A DNA stretch of 64,000 bases from Mycolicibacter nonchromogenicus (GTDB taxonomy: Bacteria; Actinomycetota; Actinomycetes; Mycobacteriales; Mycobacteriaceae). The DNA lies in the NCBI RefSeq assembly GCF_002101775.1, contig NZ_LQPI01000040.1:124001-188000 (forward strand), given 5' to 3'. Positions 1-7,770 of this stretch are shown here, piece after piece. The position numbers and the translations under genes were made by a program. The notes below the pieces were generated by a model. It ran no database searches, was not told the DNA's origin, and was given only the letters and a program-made list of their open reading frames with translations. The stretch's first letter is position 1, and each line of letters opens with the position of its first letter.

Positions 1-924
1 CACCGCGCACTCGGCCACCGCGGGATGCGTCGACAACACCGCTTCCACCGGACCCGGAAACACCGTCAAGCCGCCGGTGCTGATCGCGTCGTCGGCGCGG
101 CCGAGCACGGTCAGCCGACCGGAGGAGTCAAGGGCGCCAATGTCATTGGTGGTAAACCATCCCGGCTCGGCGAACGGGTCCGGATCGACAGGATTGCGGT
201 AACCCTGCGCCAGGGTCGCGCCGCCGATCGCGATCCTTCCGTCGTCTCCGATGCGCAGTTGCACGCCCGCCAATGGCACCCCGTCATAGACACAACCGCC
301 GGCGGTCTCGCTCATACCGTAGGTGCGCACCACCCGCACCCCGGCGGCCGACGCCGCGTCCAGGATCGGTTGTGGCGCTGGGCCTCCGCCCAACAACACC
401 GCATCCAGTTCGGCCAATGCGGCCGCGGACGAGGGCACGGCCAGCGCCTTGGCCAGTTGGGTGGCGACCAGCGAGGTGTAGCGCCTGCCGGAACCGAGGG
501 CTGCCACCGCCGCGGGCAACCGCGTCACATCGAAACCCGTTGTGACATCCAGCTGAACCGGGGTGGTGCCCGCTACCAGGCTGCGCACCAGAACCTGGAT
601 TCCGGCGATGTGATGCGGGGGCAGCGCCAACAGCCAGCTGCCCGGTCCGCCCAACCGGTCATGCGTGGCCGCAGCGCTGGCTTTCAGTGACATACCGGTC
701 AGCAGTGCGCCTTTGGGAACACCAGTGGTTCCCGACGTCGCCACCACCAGTGCGATGTCGTCGTCGATGGGATCGCCCACCCGCAGCGCGCTCAGGGCCG
801 ATGGGTCGGTGTCGGGGCCTACCGGCGTGAACGCGTCGTCGCCGCCGTCCAGGACGCGCTGCAGGGCAGGCAGGACCGTGGCGACGGCGTCACCGGGGAT
901 GGCCAGCGCGCGTAGGCGTGCTAT
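1..924 (-). CDS. menE: O-succinylbenzoate-CoA ligase MenE (3' end outside window)
   Basis: This is an AMP-forming ligase that activates o-succinylbenzoate to its CoA ester in menaquinone synthesis. The reverse strand encodes the adenylate P-loop VATSGTTGVPKG, then SLVATQLAKAL, the A5-type motif RTYGMSETAGG and GRADDAISTGG, all typical of mycobacterial MenE. The reading frame runs off the left edge, so the C-terminus is missing. The start is a problem: no ATG, GTG or TTG is in frame between about 1080 and 778. The first canonical candidate (GTG at 780-778) lies only about 14 codons before the P-loop and would remove some 48 residues. An ATA at 924-922 overlaps the stop of the upstream gene and has GGGGGA about 5 bp before it, so I place the start there provisionally. 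Family assignment is secure; the start is not. Confidence 0.85.
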   Translation of the reverse strand, partial: MARLRALAIPGDAVATVLPALQRVLDGGDDAFTPVGPDTDPSALSALRVGDPIDDDIALVVATSGTTGVPKGALLTGMSLKASAAATHDRLGGPGSWLLALPPHHIAGIQVLVRSLVAGTTPVQLDVTTGFDVTRLPAAVAALGSGRRYTSLVATQLAKALAVPSSAAALAELDAVLLGGGPAPQPILDAASAAGVRVVRTYGMSETAGGCVYDGVPLAGVQLRIGDDGRIAIGGATLAQGYRNPVDPDPFAEPGWFTTNDIGALDSSGRLTVLGRADDAISTGGLTVFPGPVEAVLSTHPAVAECAV

Positions 925-1238
925 GGGTTTCCCCCGTTGCTCGGGGCGTCGTTGGTGGGGGCATCGTCCAGCAGCCAGCCCTTTGCCGCCAACCGTTCTC
1001 GCACTCGTTCGACGTCTGCCGGGGCGGGCAGCTCGTTGGTCAGTCGGGCGATCAGCACCCCGATGTCGATCCGGTCGAACTCGCCGCGGCCGATCAATTC
1101 CCGGGCGACGTCTTTGACCTCGTCGTTGGTCAAGCGCCGCGACAGCAGGGCGAGCAGAGGAACGTAGTCGTTCTGTGGCACCCCATCGGGGTACCCGGCG
1201 CGCAACCAGGCGACGATCGAGGTGAGAAATTTGTTCAT
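921..1238 (-). CDS. DUF3349 family protein (Rv0543c-like)
   Basis: This is a conserved mycobacterial protein of unknown function, 105 residues long. It is a small soluble helical protein without signal peptide or membrane segment. The N-terminal part carries AWLRAGYPDGVPQNDYVPL, followed by RRLTNDEV and IDIGVLIARLTNELP, features of the DUF3349 family. The last residues are low-complexity (DAPTNDAPSNGGNP). It sits between the phosphate transporter unit and menE, as Rv0543c does in M. tuberculosis, and its stop codon overlaps the presumed menE start, so the two are probably co-translated. No biochemical role can be inferred beyond this linkage. Confidence 0.85.
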   Translation of the reverse strand: MNKFLTSIVAWLRAGYPDGVPQNDYVPLLALLSRRLTNDEVKDVARELIGRGEFDRIDIGVLIARLTNELPAPADVERVRERLAAKGWLLDDAPTNDAPSNGGNP

Positions 1239-1295
1239 ACTGCGTCAACTTCCCGCGCCGAAACCGGAAAGAACATGTCGGCTGCCATATTACGG

Positions 1296-1595
1296 TTACT
1301 CAAAGCCAAACACCTCGTCCCAAATGTCCCAGTCATCCCACTGCCAGCCGATGCGGTGCTCGATGAAATCGCGGGCGATGAACAGCACGCCGACAAGAAC
1401 CACGGTGAGCAACAGCGTGAAGATCATTCGCCGCAGCAGCAGCAATTCCCGGCGGTGCTCAGTCGGGCCATCGGCGGCGTGGCCCAGGCGCACCCCGATG
1501 GCGAACATTGCCGGCAGAGTCGCACCGACCAGCAGGCCGAAGATCAGGATCTTGGCGGTGGCCACGTAGTCGAACCAGGTGCTCAAAGTGTTCAC
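1296..1595 (-). CDS. Small two-TM membrane protein (Rv0544c-like), Pit partner
   Basis: A 99-residue membrane protein. One hydrophobic segment lies at about residues 13-34 and a second at about 57-73. A charged stretch (TEHRRELLLLRR) lies between them, and the tail WQWDDWDIWDEVF is acidic and aromatic. It overlaps the 3' end of the adjacent phosphate transporter by 4 bp (GTGTGA), implying coupled translation. A second copy of the same gene pair lies just upstream (2840-3127 with 3124-4401). The fixed pairing suggests an accessory or stabilising subunit of the transporter; that role is inference. Rv0544c occupies the same position in M. tuberculosis. Confidence 0.8.
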   Translation of the reverse strand: MNTLSTWFDYVATAKILIFGLLVGATLPAMFAIGVRLGHAADGPTEHRRELLLLRRMIFTLLLTVVLVGVLFIARDFIEHRIGWQWDDWDIWDEVFGFE

Positions 1596-2797
1596 ACACC
1601 GTCCCCCTCCGTGCGGATCTCGCGAGAAGGACTGGCGGGAGTCGGTTGCGGTGCAATGACTTCAAGGCCATCGGTCATGTGTGCACCCCAATCGGCGGTG
1701 ACATTGGTGTGGTCGACCGGGACTTTGCGGGATTGCAGCCAGATGAGCGCGGACAGACCCACCAGCAGGAGCACGCCGGTGATGGTGCCGGGGTAACCGC
1801 CGATCCGGTGGATCAGGTGGTAGGTGACCGCGCCGATGGTCCCAGCCAGCGGCAGGGTGATCAGCCAGGCGGTCGCCATCCGGCGGGCAACACCCCAGCG
1901 CACGTTGGCCCCCGGCTTTCCCAGACCCGACCCCAACACCGAGCCGGTCACCACCTGTGTGGTCGACAGGGAGTAGCCGAAATGGCTGGACAACAAAATG
2001 ATGGCCGCCGAAGATGATTCGGCGGCCATGCCCTGAGGCGATTCGATTTCGACGAGTCCCTTGCCCAGGGTGCGGATTACTCGCCACCCGCCGAAATAGG
2101 TACCGGCGGCCATCGCCACCGCACACGACACGATCACCCACAACGGCGGGGTGACGTCGGCCTTGGAGGCCGCGCCGTAGGAGATCAGTGCGAGGAAGAT
2201 CACGCCCATGGTCTTCTGGGCATCGTTGGTGCCGTGCGCCAGTGACATCAGGGCGGCAGAGAACACCTGACCCCGTCGGAAATCTCGCAGGGTTCGCTCC
2301 CGTGGGGTCCCCCGCGTCAGCCGGTAGACAAGCCAGGTTCCGACGGTGGCGACCAGGGTCGCGGCGAGCACGGCGATCACCGTCGGCACCAGCACCTTGG
2401 AGACCACCCCGGGCCACCGCACTCCGGCGGTGCCGGCTGCGGCCAGCATGGCTCCCACCACGCCACCGATCAGGGCGTGTGAGGAGCTCGACGGGATACC
2501 GAACAGCCAGGTCGTCAGGTTCCAGACGATCCCGCCGACCAGACCGGCGAACATGATCTCCAGCGTCACCAGGTTGGTGACCACCAGATCCTTCGCCACG
2601 GTGGCCGCCACCTGGGTGGACATGAACGCGCCGACAAGGTTGAGGGTGGCGCAGAGCGTCACCGCCGTCTTCGGCTTGAGCGCACCGCTGGCGATCCCGG
2701 TGGCGACAGCGTTGCCGGTGTCATGGAAGCCGTTGGTGAAGTCGAAAGCCAGGGCGGTGATCACAACTGTGATCAACAGGAACAGCTCCAAGGTCAC
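1592..2797 (-). CDS. pitA: Low-affinity inorganic phosphate transporter, PiT family (copy 1)
   Basis: A 401-residue integral membrane transporter expected to move metal-phosphate with protons. The N-terminal PiT repeat contains DFTNGFHDTGNA at about residues 19-30 and the second repeat contains HGTNDAQKTMG near residue 190, both hallmarks of the family. Ten or so hydrophobic segments span the protein. The start is GTG at 2797. It is the second of two tandem pit genes, separated from the upstream small membrane gene by 42 bp and overlapping its own downstream small membrane gene. It corresponds by synteny to Rv0545c. Which copy has the ancestral role cannot be told by eye. Confidence 0.92.
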   Translation of the reverse strand: MTLELFLLITVVITALAFDFTNGFHDTGNAVATGIASGALKPKTAVTLCATLNLVGAFMSTQVAATVAKDLVVTNLVTLEIMFAGLVGGIVWNLTTWLFGIPSSSSHALIGGVVGAMLAAAGTAGVRWPGVVSKVLVPTVIAVLAATLVATVGTWLVYRLTRGTPRERTLRDFRRGQVFSAALMSLAHGTNDAQKTMGVIFLALISYGAASKADVTPPLWVIVSCAVAMAAGTYFGGWRVIRTLGKGLVEIESPQGMAAESSSAAIILLSSHFGYSLSTTQVVTGSVLGSGLGKPGANVRWGVARRMATAWLITLPLAGTIGAVTYHLIHRIGGYPGTITGVLLLVGLSALIWLQSRKVPVDHTNVTADWGAHMTDGLEVIAPQPTPASPSREIRTEGDGV

Positions 2798-2839
2798 CGG
2801 CGGATTTTCGCAGCCCTACGCCTGCCTTGTCGAACCGGG

Positions 2840-3127
2840 TCAGGCGGGCTTGGCGCCGAGCAGGTACCAGCCCAGGTGGTGCCCCAAGAAGTCCCGGGCG
2901 ATGAACAGCACGCCGACGACCGCCACCGCCAGCACCACCAGGAAGATCGCCCAGCTCAACGCGACCAGCAGTGGTCGGCGTGTGCCGGCACCGACCGCGG
3001 GCACGTCCGCGTTCCCAGCCAGGTTGACCCGGACCCCCACCGCGAACAGCGCCGGCAACAGCCCGCCGACCAACAGCCCGAACACCAGGATTTTGACCGT
3101 GGCGGCGAGGTTGAACCACTGACTCAT
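2840..3127 (-). CDS. Small two-TM membrane protein, paralogue of 1296-1595
   Basis: A 95-residue protein that starts with a hydrophobic segment at about residues 7-30 (ATVKILVFGLLVGGLLPALF) and has a second at about 57-73. It shares with its paralogue the blocks TVKILVFGLLVG / TAKILIFGLLVG and VGVLFIARDF, so the two arose by duplication. Its ATG overlaps the stop of the upstream pit gene (ATGA). The tail is not acidic as in the other copy, so the C-termini have diverged. The likely role is as a small partner of the PiT transporter, inferred from the conserved pairing only. Confidence 0.75.
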   Translation of the reverse strand: MSQWFNLAATVKILVFGLLVGGLLPALFAVGVRVNLAGNADVPAVGAGTRRPLLVALSWAIFLVVLAVAVVGVLFIARDFLGHHLGWYLLGAKPA

Positions 3128-4401
3128 GCCCGGACGACCTCGCGTGCCGGGGCGTCGTCGACCGAGACGACAGTCAACCTGACGGGCGCAGGGCCGGTCT
3201 CAAAGGCCGCTCGGAGGGCGTTCTCCACCTCGCGTCCCACTTCTTCGGGTTGCACTCCGGGGGCCTCGAGACCGCCGGTGAGGGTGCCTTGCCATTCGGC
3301 GTTGACATTGTTGTGGTCGATGCGGGCCCGGCGCGACCGCAGCCAGATGGCCAGGACCGCGGTGATCAGCAGCACCACGCCGATGATGATCCCGGGGTAG
3401 CCGCCGATGCCGTGCACCAGGCCGTACGCTCCCGAGCCGACCCCGCCGGCCATCGGCAGCGTCACCAGCCACGCGGCCGCCATCCGCCCGGCGACACTCC
3501 AGCGCACCTGCGCGCCGGGCTTGCCGACGCCGCTGCCCAGCACGGACCCGGTGGCGACCTGGGTGGTCGACAGCGAGTAACCGAAGTGGCTGGAGAGCAG
3601 GATGACCGCGGCCGCGGAGGACTCGGCGGCCATACCCTGCGGAGGCTTGATTTCGACGAGGCCCTTGCCCAGGGTGCGGATGATGCGCCAGCCGCCGGCG
3701 TAGGTGCCCGCTGACATGGCTACGGCGCAGCTGACGATCACCCACAGCGGCGGCAGGGTGGCCGACGTGCTCACCGCGCCGTAGGACATCAGTGCGAGGA
3801 AGATCACGCCCATGGTCTTCTGCGCGTCGTTGGTGCCGTGGGCCAGTGACACCAGTGCCGCCGAGCCGATCTGACCGCGCCGGAACACGTTCTCGGACCG
3901 CTTCTCGTCGACGCCGCGGGTGATGCGGTAGACCAGCCAGGTACCCACGGACGCGATCACCGTGGCGATCACGGTGGCGACCACTGCCGGGACCAGCACC
4001 TTGGAGACCACGCCGTGCCAGATCACCCCGTGCCCGCCGACCGCGGCGATCATGGCTCCCACGATGCCGCCGATCAGCGCGTGGGAGGAGCTCGACGGGA
4101 TACCGAGAAGCCAGGTGAGCAGGTTCCACACGATGCCGCCGACCAGGCCTGCGAAGACGATCTCGAGGGTCACCAGGTGGGCGTCGACCAGGCCCTTGGC
4201 GATCGTCGCGGCGACCGCGGTCGACAAGAAGGCGCCGATCAGGTTCAGGCAGGCCGACATTGTGACCGCTGTCTTGGGCTTGAGCGCACCGCTGGCGATC
4301 GAGGTCGCCATCGCGTTGCCGGTGTCATGAAATCCGTTGGTGAAGTCGAAGGCCAAGGCCGTGATCACCACGATGATCAAGAGGAACAGATCAAGGCTCA
4401 C
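3124..4401 (-). CDS. Low-affinity inorganic phosphate transporter, PiT family (copy 2)
   Basis: A 425-residue PiT family permease with the signatures DFTNGFHDTGNA near the N-terminus and HGTNDAQKTMG in the second half. It is clearly paralogous to the copy at 1592-2797, with near-identical cores (for example ASGALKPKTAVT and GLVGGIVWNLLTWL). It differs by a longer hydrophilic C-terminal tail of about 40 residues ending near PAREVVRA. The start is GTG at 4401. It heads a run of six minus-strand genes that ends in menE. The 113 bp upstream (4402-4514) separate it from the 3' end of the glyoxalase gene and presumably hold its promoter. Confidence 0.92.
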   Translation of the reverse strand: MSLDLFLLIIVVITALAFDFTNGFHDTGNAMATSIASGALKPKTAVTMSACLNLIGAFLSTAVAATIAKGLVDAHLVTLEIVFAGLVGGIVWNLLTWLLGIPSSSSHALIGGIVGAMIAAVGGHGVIWHGVVSKVLVPAVVATVIATVIASVGTWLVYRITRGVDEKRSENVFRRGQIGSAALVSLAHGTNDAQKTMGVIFLALMSYGAVSTSATLPPLWVIVSCAVAMSAGTYAGGWRIIRTLGKGLVEIKPPQGMAAESSAAAVILLSSHFGYSLSTTQVATGSVLGSGVGKPGAQVRWSVAGRMAAAWLVTLPMAGGVGSGAYGLVHGIGGYPGIIIGVVLLITAVLAIWLRSRRARIDHNNVNAEWQGTLTGGLEAPGVQPEEVGREVENALRAAFETGPAPVRLTVVSVDDAPAREVVRA

Positions 4402-4514
4402 GAGAGCATCACGGCACTGATTCTGAGGCCTCGATGGGGCCCTTGTCTAACGATGTCGCCCGCGAAACGCCGGTGTATGTCCAGACGTTCCGAACTGTTT
4501 GCCCATCGTTAACC

Positions 4515-4919
4515 TTAGGGCTGGCGGGGACGGTCCTGGCGGGTGTCGCGACGCAGCGGATGATCTGCGGGAACTTCCACAAAGATCAAGGTCAGGCCGT
4601 CGGGATCAGTGATATGCATCTCACGCAGCCCCCACGGCTCGCGGAGCGCCTCCCGGGCGATCGCAACCCCGCGGCTCTGCAGTTCGGCCTGGGTGGCGGC
4701 GACGTCGCGCACCTGCAGCCACAGCGCCCCCGGAAAGGCCATGCCCGCGTGTTCGGGGTTGCCGTGCCCGGCGAGCTCGATCAGCGACTGGCCGGCGTAG
4801 AAGACCGTGCCGGCGCCGTAGTCGCGGGCGATCGCCAGCCCGATCTCGTCGCGATAGAAACGCAGCGAGCGTTGATAGTCGGCCGGACGGAGCAGGACCC
4901 GGCTGGCCAGAATCTCCAT
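4515..4919 (-). CDS. Glyoxalase/bleomycin-resistance (VOC) superfamily protein (Rv0546c-like)
   Basis: A 134-residue single-domain VOC protein with two beta-alpha-beta-beta-beta modules. The N-terminal half holds DYQRSLRFYRDEIGL and the C-terminal half ends with REMHITDPDGLTLIFVEVP, the usual final metal-ligand strand. The family includes dioxygenases, glyoxalase I and antibiotic-binding proteins; the substrate here is unknown. Its position between the pit genes and an SDR matches Rv0546c. It lies 34 bp downstream of the SDR on the same strand, so the two may be co-transcribed. A tail of about 15 charged residues follows the domain. Confidence 0.85.
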   Translation of the reverse strand: MEILASRVLLRPADYQRSLRFYRDEIGLAIARDYGAGTVFYAGQSLIELAGHGNPEHAGMAFPGALWLQVRDVAATQAELQSRGVAIAREALREPWGLREMHITDPDGLTLIFVEVPADHPLRRDTRQDRPRQP

Positions 4920-4953
4920 GCGTCCGTGTCTATCACGTACCGAGCCGCGAATA

Positions 4954-5823
4954 TCACGTTCCGCGTTGCATCACCGAGGTGACCAGGCCGGGGGCGAGGA
5001 CGTCCAGCGCCCGCGCGGTCACCGCGATACGCGGCGCGATGCGCACCGGCCGGCTGCGTGCGGCGGTGATCATCCACTCGCCGGCCTCGTGTGCGCTCAG
5101 GGCCGGCCGGTTCTCGAAAGCCTTGGTGGGCGCGATCATCGGGGTGGCCACCAGCGGGTAGTACAGGGTCGTGGAGTGCACGCCCTTGTCGGCCCACTCC
5201 GTTTCGATGACCCGGCTGACCGCCGACAACGCCGTCTTGGAGGCGTTGTACACACTGAACAGCGGTGAGGCCTCGCTCATCACGCCCCAGGTGGCGACGT
5301 TGATGATGTGTCCATCGCCGCGCTGCATCATGCCGGGCGCGATGGCGCGGATCAGGCGCAGTGGCGAGTAGTAGTTCAGCGTCATGGTCCGCTCGACGTC
5401 GTGCCAGCGGTCCAGGGACTCGGCCAACGGCCGGCGGATGGAGCGCCCGGCGTTGTTGACCAGGATGTCCACTCCGCCCAGGCGTGCTTCGACATCGGCG
5501 GCCAGCGCGTCGATGGCGTCCATGTCCGACAGATCGCAGGGGATGGCGATGGCGTCGCCGCCGGCCGCGGTGATCCGCGCCACCACCTCGTCAAGCAGGT
5601 CCTTGCGGCGAGCCACCGCGACCACGGTGGCGCCTTCGGCGGCGAACTGCTCAGCTCCGGCTTCGCCGATGCCCGACGACGCGCCGGTGAGCAGCACCCG
5701 CTTGCCACGCAGGTCGATGGACTTGGCCTGCGGGCGGTATGCCAGAAGTTGCGGCGCGACGGGGGGACGCATTGCGACCAGGGAGACCGCTTCGGTCAGG
5801 CGGCGCAGGGGACTCTTGCTCAT
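4954..5823 (-). CDS. Short-chain dehydrogenase/reductase (Rv0547c-like)
   Basis: A 289-residue classical SDR. After an N-terminal extension of about 37 residues, the nucleotide-binding motif is TGASSGIG, followed by NNAG in the fourth strand region and the catalytic Tyr-Lys in SVYNASK. An Arg-Arg-Lys after the second strand (VAVARRKDLL) favours NADPH. The C-terminal part contains VATPMIAPTKAF and a helical tail. It resembles the SDR at 61896-62801 in overall plan, including the MIAPT block. The substrate is unknown. The start ATG at 5823 is 50 bp from the menB stop on the same strand. Confidence 0.88.
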   Translation of the reverse strand: MSKSPLRRLTEAVSLVAMRPPVAPQLLAYRPQAKSIDLRGKRVLLTGASSGIGEAGAEQFAAEGATVVAVARRKDLLDEVVARITAAGGDAIAIPCDLSDMDAIDALAADVEARLGGVDILVNNAGRSIRRPLAESLDRWHDVERTMTLNYYSPLRLIRAIAPGMMQRGDGHIINVATWGVMSEASPLFSVYNASKTALSAVSRVIETEWADKGVHSTTLYYPLVATPMIAPTKAFENRPALSAHEAGEWMITAARSRPVRIAPRIAVTARALDVLAPGLVTSVMQRGT

Positions 5824-5873
5824 GGTTAGCCAGTCTATTCTCCGCCCCGGCCACCGGATCGAGGCGTAGCCGC

Positions 5874-6776
5874 CTAGAAGTAGCGGGGGAACCTGCTCCA
5901 GTCCGGATCGCGCTTCTCCAGGAAGGAATCCCGGCCCTCGACCGCCTCGTCAGTCATGTAGGCCAGTCGGGTGGCCTCGCCGGCGAACAGCTGCTGGCCC
6001 ACCAGGCCGTCGTCGAGCAGATTGAAGGCGAACTTCAACATGCGTTGAGCCTGAGGCGATTTGCCGTTGATCTCGCGAGCCCACTGCACGCCGGTGGCTT
6101 CCAGGTCGGCGTGGTCGACGACCTCATTGACCGCGCCCATCTGGTGCATCTGCTCGGCGGTGTAGGTGCGGCCCAGGAAGAAGATCTCGCGGGCGAACTT
6201 CTGCCCGACCTGCCGGGCCAGGTACGCCGACCCGTAGCCGCCGTCGAAACTGCCCACGTCGGCGTCGGTCTGCTTGAACCTGGCGTGCTCGCGGCTGGCC
6301 AACGTCAGGTCGCACACCACATGCAGGCTGTGCCCGCCGCCGGCCGCCCAGCCGTTGACCAGGCAGATCACCGGTTTGGGCATGAACCGGATCAGTCGCT
6401 GCACCTCCAGAATGTGTAGCCGCCCGGCGCGGGCGGCATCGACTGTGTCAGCGGTTTCCCCCGAGGCGTACTGATAGCCGCTGCGCCCGCGGATGCGTTG
6501 ATCGCCACCGGAACAGAACGCCCAGCCGCCGTCCTTGGGCGAGGGCCCGTTCCCGGTCAGCAGCACCACGCCGACGTCGGGAGACATCCGGGCATGGTCC
6601 AGCGCCTGATACAGCTCGTCGACGGTGTGTGGCCGAAAGGCATTGCGCACCTCGGGACGGTTGAACGCCACCCGCACCGTCGCATCGGTGACGTGGCGGT
6701 GATAGGTGATGTCGGTCAGGTCGGCGAAACCGTCGACGGTGCGCCAGATGCTCTCGTCAAAGGGGTTGCTGCTCAC
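5874..6776 (-). CDS. menB: 1,4-dihydroxy-2-naphthoyl-CoA synthase MenB
   Basis: A 300-residue crotonase-fold enzyme that closes o-succinylbenzoyl-CoA to 1,4-dihydroxy-2-naphthoyl-CoA in menaquinone synthesis. It carries FNRPEVRNAFRPHTVDEL, the oxyanion-hole region FCSGGDQRIRG, VNGWAAGGGHSLHVVCDLT, and the MenB-specific active-site block DVGSFDGGYGSAYLARQVG. Its C-terminus WSRFPRYF fits the family, where the tail completes a neighbouring active site. The start is GTG at 6776. It is transcribed away from the amidohydrolase-menC pair across a 163-bp gap (6777-6939) with no other gene. Length and motifs match Rv0548c. Confidence 0.97.
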   Translation of the reverse strand: MSSNPFDESIWRTVDGFADLTDITYHRHVTDATVRVAFNRPEVRNAFRPHTVDELYQALDHARMSPDVGVVLLTGNGPSPKDGGWAFCSGGDQRIRGRSGYQYASGETADTVDAARAGRLHILEVQRLIRFMPKPVICLVNGWAAGGGHSLHVVCDLTLASREHARFKQTDADVGSFDGGYGSAYLARQVGQKFAREIFFLGRTYTAEQMHQMGAVNEVVDHADLEATGVQWAREINGKSPQAQRMLKFAFNLLDDGLVGQQLFAGEATRLAYMTDEAVEGRDSFLEKRDPDWSRFPRYF

Positions 6777-6939
6777 GCCTGCGACCGTACCGGTGCGGCG
6801 CCGTCAGCTTGCCGGAACGCTGTCGGCGTAGTGCGGCGGTGATCACGTCGAGCCCCTTGAGCAGCGGCTTACCCGGTGGGATCGCCCTCGTCGCCGGAGT
6901 GGCCGCCACCGGCCGATCGAGCTGTCTACGGTGGAGTCG

Positions 6940-7770
6940 ATGACCATCGACGTGTGGATGCAGCACCCGACCCGGCGGTTCCTCGAGCACGACATGCTGG
7001 CGTCGCTGCGCCGCTGGACCGGCGGCGCGATGCCCGACGCGGAGATCCCGATCGAGGCCACGGTGTCCGCGATGGATGCCGCAGGCGTGGCTTTCGGACT
7101 GCTCAGCGCGTGGCGCGGCCCCAACGGGATGGACCTGGTGTCCAACGACGACGTCGCCGGGTGGGTTCGGGCGCACCCGCGCCGGTTCGCGGGACTGGCC
7201 TCCGTCGACCTGGATCGTCCGATGGAGGCCGTCCGCGAGCTGCGGCGCCGGGTCCGCGATGACGGATTCGTCGGCCTGCGTGTAGTGCCGTGGCTGTGGA
7301 ACGCTCCTCCCACCGACCGGCGCTACTATCCGCTGTTCGCCGAGTGCGTGGAAATCGGCGTGCCGTTCTGCACTCAGGTCGGGCATACCGGACCGCTGCG
7401 GCCGTCGGAAACCGGGCGGCCGATTCCCTACATCGACCAAGTGGCCCTGGACTTTCCCGAACTGTCCATCGTGTGCGGACACGTCGGCTATCCCTGGACC
7501 GAGGAGATGGTCGCGGTGGCCCGCAAGCATGAGAACGTCTACATCGACACCTCTGCCTATACCACTAAGCGGCTGCCGGACGAGTTGATCCGGTTCATGA
7601 GGACCCGAACCGGGCAACGAAAGGTGTTGTTCGGCACCAATTATCCGATGATCATGCCTGACCATGCGCTCGACGGCCTTGATGATCTCGGGCTAGAGGA
7701 CCAGGCGCGGTCGGATTATCTGCGGGGCAATGCCGAGCGGGTGTTCGGGCTGAGCGGAGAGCACGCGTGA
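6940..7770 (+). CDS. Amidohydrolase-2 family (TIM-barrel metal-dependent hydrolase/decarboxylase)
   Basis: A protein of about 276 residues of the ACMSD-like amidohydrolase family. The N-terminus reads TIDVWMQHP instead of the usual D-x-H metal pair. Later blocks are VPWLWNAPPTDRRYYPLF, CTQVGHTGP, IVCGHVGYPWTEEM and FGTNYPMIMP, with His in the central strands and a terminal FGTNYP where most members have FGSDyP. The normal catalytic Asp is therefore replaced by Asn, which may weaken or alter metal binding. I start at ATG 6940; GTG 6931 is an in-frame alternative. The stop overlaps the menC start by 4 bp. Linkage to menaquinone genes may be functional but no step is assigned. Confidence 0.8.
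   Translation: MTIDVWMQHPTRRFLEHDMLASLRRWTGGAMPDAEIPIEATVSAMDAAGVAFGLLSAWRGPNGMDLVSNDDVAGWVRAHPRRFAGLASVDLDRPMEAVRELRRRVRDDGFVGLRVVPWLWNAPPTDRRYYPLFAECVEIGVPFCTQVGHTGPLRPSETGRPIPYIDQVALDFPELSIVCGHVGYPWTEEMVAVARKHENVYIDTSAYTTKRLPDELIRFMRTRTGQRKVLFGTNYPMIMPDHALDGLDDLGLEDQARSDYLRGNAERVFGLSGEHA

Noticed and set aside
4920..4953. Direct repeat TATCACGT (two copies) between the SDR and glyoxalase genes.
   Set aside because: Only 8 bp long and inside a likely co-transcribed 34-bp gap; no dyad symmetry.
6757..7665. A 302-codon minus-strand frame opposite the amidohydrolase.
   Set aside because: The plus-strand protein has the amidohydrolase pattern and is coupled to menC; the antisense translation is low complexity.
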